Program-made: the position numbers and the translations under genes
Assembly: GCA_050289485.1 (NCBI GenBank)
Contig: JBNKFV010000018.1
Location: 1-64,000 of the forward strand
Length of the DNA stretch: 64,000 nt
Direction: 5' to 3'
Origin: JBNKFV01 sp050289485
GTDB lineage: Bacteria > Pseudomonadota > Gammaproteobacteria > Pseudomonadales > Cellvibrionaceae
Shown here: positions 62,473 through 64,000 of the stretch, piece after piece
Layout of the letters: every line of letters starts with the position of its first letter
Position numbering within the stretch: position 1 is the stretch's first letter
The notes under the pieces: generated by a model
The model's database searches: none
The model's input: the letters and a program-made list of their open reading frames with translations, nothing else
Told to the model about the DNA's origin: nothing

Positions 62473-63129
62473 ATGAGACGGGTATGTGTATTGCTTGGTA
62501 TTTATTTTATGACTGCCTGTAGTAGCGCACCGATAGTCCAGCAGAGGTCGCTGTCCTTGCTTGAATCATCGGTTGAATACGTAGGGCCAAAAAATATAGG
62601 GCTCGATCCGTCACAATATCCAGCTGATGTTATCTTATTGTTCCCCTATATCAGCGGCGGCATTTTTGGTTCACCGCAATCAGACCCGCTGTTTGCCATA
62701 AAGCTCAACACACAACACCAAACTTTTACACTTGATTTAATATCTAAACTTGAAGAACTTAATCAAAACGCAAAGCCTTTGAATGACAATTGGCGAACGT
62801 TGGGCATGAACATCGTACCGGCAGAAACGCACATAGCTAGAATAGGTACCTTCCCCTTTAGCAGCACTGGCGACAGTATTGGTGGTGGCGGCTTTATTGA
62901 TCCATCAGATCGCCAAAGTGCCATTCTGGTTTACGTGGACCGCCCCTGCCAAATTACTGGGGACATGCAGTTAGATGCAGAGGAATATACCCATAATATT
63001 GCGCTACCCTCAGCCGGATTTCACTGGCTAAAAATTATAGAAACGTCACCCGACAACTATTATCTGCAGTACGTAGAACCCCGAAATATGTTGTTCTCCA
63101 TTCATATTTACAATCTGATCAATACCTGA
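62473..63129 (+). CDS. Lipoprotein of unknown function
   Basis: 218 residues with signal RRVCVLLGIYFMTAC, lipobox MTAC (Cys16) and SS at +2 and +3. GAGGAAAA precedes the ATG. The body is beta-rich with a single further cysteine in DRPCQITGD. It follows the hydrolase by 54 bases on the same strand. No family recognised. Confidence 0.7.
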   Translation: MRRVCVLLGIYFMTACSSAPIVQQRSLSLLESSVEYVGPKNIGLDPSQYPADVILLFPYISGGIFGSPQSDPLFAIKLNTQHQTFTLDLISKLEELNQNAKPLNDNWRTLGMNIVPAETHIARIGTFPFSSTGDSIGGGGFIDPSDRQSAILVYVDRPCQITGDMQLDAEEYTHNIALPSAGFHWLKIIETSPDNYYLQYVEPRNMLFSIHIYNLINT

Positions 63130-63278
63130 TGCAGTCGCACTAGTACTACCCACTGCATCATCTCACCGCTTTTGGCTATTAAGCTGCACCGCCTCCTCCC
63201 ACGGCACCTGGCACAACCAGCACAGACATGCTGGCAACGTGAACTGACATATCTAAATACAACAATTTATTAATCGCT

Positions 63279-63297
63279 ATTGATAACAATTATCATA
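63279..63297. promoter_or_regulatory. Fur box candidate
   Basis: ATTGATAACAATTATCATA contains the inverted pair TGATAA-CAA-TTATCA, close to the Fur consensus GATAATGATAATCATTATC. It is about 85 bases upstream of the porin ATG, in reach of its promoter. Predicts iron repression. Confidence 0.5.
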
Positions 63298-63380
63298 TAG
63301 ATTAAGATCCGCACCGCTTCACACCTATAACAACAATCATTGTGAGCCCTAATAATTTACGCACTTAGAGACGAGCAAAA

Positions 63381-64000
63381 ATGAAAAAAGCACTCGCAAT
63401 TGCTATCGGCCTGGCTTCGTTAAACGCCGCAGCCCAACAAGCCCCTTCTGCTGAAGAGATGTGGAAGATCATTCAACAGCAGCAAGCTGAAATTAAAGCC
63501 CTGAAGAACCAACTCAACAACGCAGAAAACAAGGTTGAAGAAATAGACCTTAAGGTTGTGGCCACTGCCGACGCTGTTGAAAAGAACAACGGCTCCGCTG
63601 CTACTGCTAGCGGTTGGGCCAGCAAAACCACGGTAGGTGGTTACGGTGAACACCACTACAACAATTTTCAAGACAGCGATAACCAAGTGGATGCCCACCG
63701 GTTTGTGCTGTTTCTGAGCCATCAGTTCTCCGACACTGTGCGCATGTTTTCTGAACTGGAAGTAGAGCACGGCTTTGCGGGCCCAGATGATGAAGCCCCA
63801 GGTGAAGTGGAACTGGAGCAGGCTTACATCGAATGGGACTTTGCCAAACACCATAGTTTGGTTGCCGGTCAGTTCTTGATTCCTGTGGGCATTCTTAACG
63901 AAACCCACGAACCAAACACCTTCTACGGTGTTGAGCGCAATCTGGTCGAGAAAAACATTCTGCCTGCCACCTGGTGGGAAACCGGCGCCATGATCAAAGG
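63381..64000 (+). CDS. Outer-membrane porin-like protein (5' part only)
   Basis: At least 206 residues, cut by the window end. Signal peptide KKALAIAIGLASLNAAAQQ, then a coiled-coil segment (about 27-55: EEMWKIIQQQQAEIKALKNQLNNAENKVEEI) as in trimeric porins, then beta strands typical of phosphate-selective or related porins. GGYGEHHYNNF, VLFLSHQFSDTVRMFSELEVEH and GQFLIPVGILNETHEPNTFYGVERN read as porin strands. A Fur-like box upstream suggests iron control. Confidence 0.8.
   Translation, partial: MKKALAIAIGLASLNAAAQQAPSAEEMWKIIQQQQAEIKALKNQLNNAENKVEEIDLKVVATADAVEKNNGSAATASGWASKTTVGGYGEHHYNNFQDSDNQVDAHRFVLFLSHQFSDTVRMFSELEVEHGFAGPDDEAPGEVELEQAYIEWDFAKHHSLVAGQFLIPVGILNETHEPNTFYGVERNLVEKNILPATWWETGAMIK

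Overview
This 64 kb window comes from the chromosome of a gammaproteobacterium, most likely a marine, heterotrophic member of the Cellvibrionales or a related group. The assignment rests on gene content: adjacent bamC and dapA, rsmJ, rlmG, prmB, a ydbH-ynbE-ydbL operon, a LexA-type SOS box, a TonB-dependent receptor, a PhoX-type phosphatase and a lipoprotein GH3 glycosidase. I could not run a database search, so the taxonomic call is an inference. I saw no rRNA, tRNA or CRISPR array.

Layout. 0-5 kb: guaB-guaA (purine synthesis, minus strand) divergent from xseA. 5-7 kb: a two-gene signalling unit, a receiver-CheC-like protein followed by a PAS-GGDEF diguanylate cyclase. 7-9 kb: moaC-moaD-moaE (molybdopterin), a small membrane protein and rsmJ. 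10-15 kb: a PstS-like/OmpA fusion, a CNB-HDOD regulator, a glycine-zipper OmpA lipoprotein, an LRR lipoprotein and a PilZ protein. 16-26 kb: a mostly minus-strand housekeeping run (MBL-fold hydrolase, bamC, dapA, glutamine-synthetase-like enzyme, lpxL-like acyltransferase, GH3, MFS, aroC, prmB). 27-44 kb: folE, an aldehyde dehydrogenase, a TonB receptor, PhoX, a carboxylesterase, a CobW GTPase, and a LysR regulator divergent from the glutathione-dependent formaldehyde pathway (adhC-fghA). These are followed by rlmG, a 41-residue PEP-CTERM-like peptide, and ydbH-ynbE-ydbL.

44.7-55.5 kb is the accessory part. It is a run of small, visibly AT-richer genes, all on the minus strand, separated by short inverted-repeat sites that begin and end with the integron attC core (TAACGCC ... 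TTGTTAT/TTGTTAG on the plus strand). I count eleven convincing attC sites and several degenerate ones. No integrase gene lies in the window, so this is an integrase-less cassette array (CALIN type) inserted between ydbL and purC. An orphan, nearly consensus LexA box sits near its upstream end. Several cassettes look like defence genes or carry families associated with defence. These are an FRG-domain protein, a DUF5343-like gene (broken by a one-base frameshift) paired with a Ymh/TIGR02391-like gene, a membrane-anchored protein with a possible winged helix, and small lipoprotein or membrane modules. Others are metabolic or unknown: an Asp/Glu racemase, a P-loop kinase-like protein and a DUF3089 hydrolase.

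56-64 kb returns to core genes. These are purC, ampG with an ABC exporter pair, an SDR dehydrogenase, a DUF4124-hydrolase fusion, a lipoprotein, and the start of an outer-membrane porin behind a Fur-box-like site. A 32-bp palindrome family (ATTAACCCGGCAA-N6-TTGCCGGGTTAAT) occurs three times, at 14.3, 27.9 and 61.3 kb, in both divergent and convergent intergenic regions.
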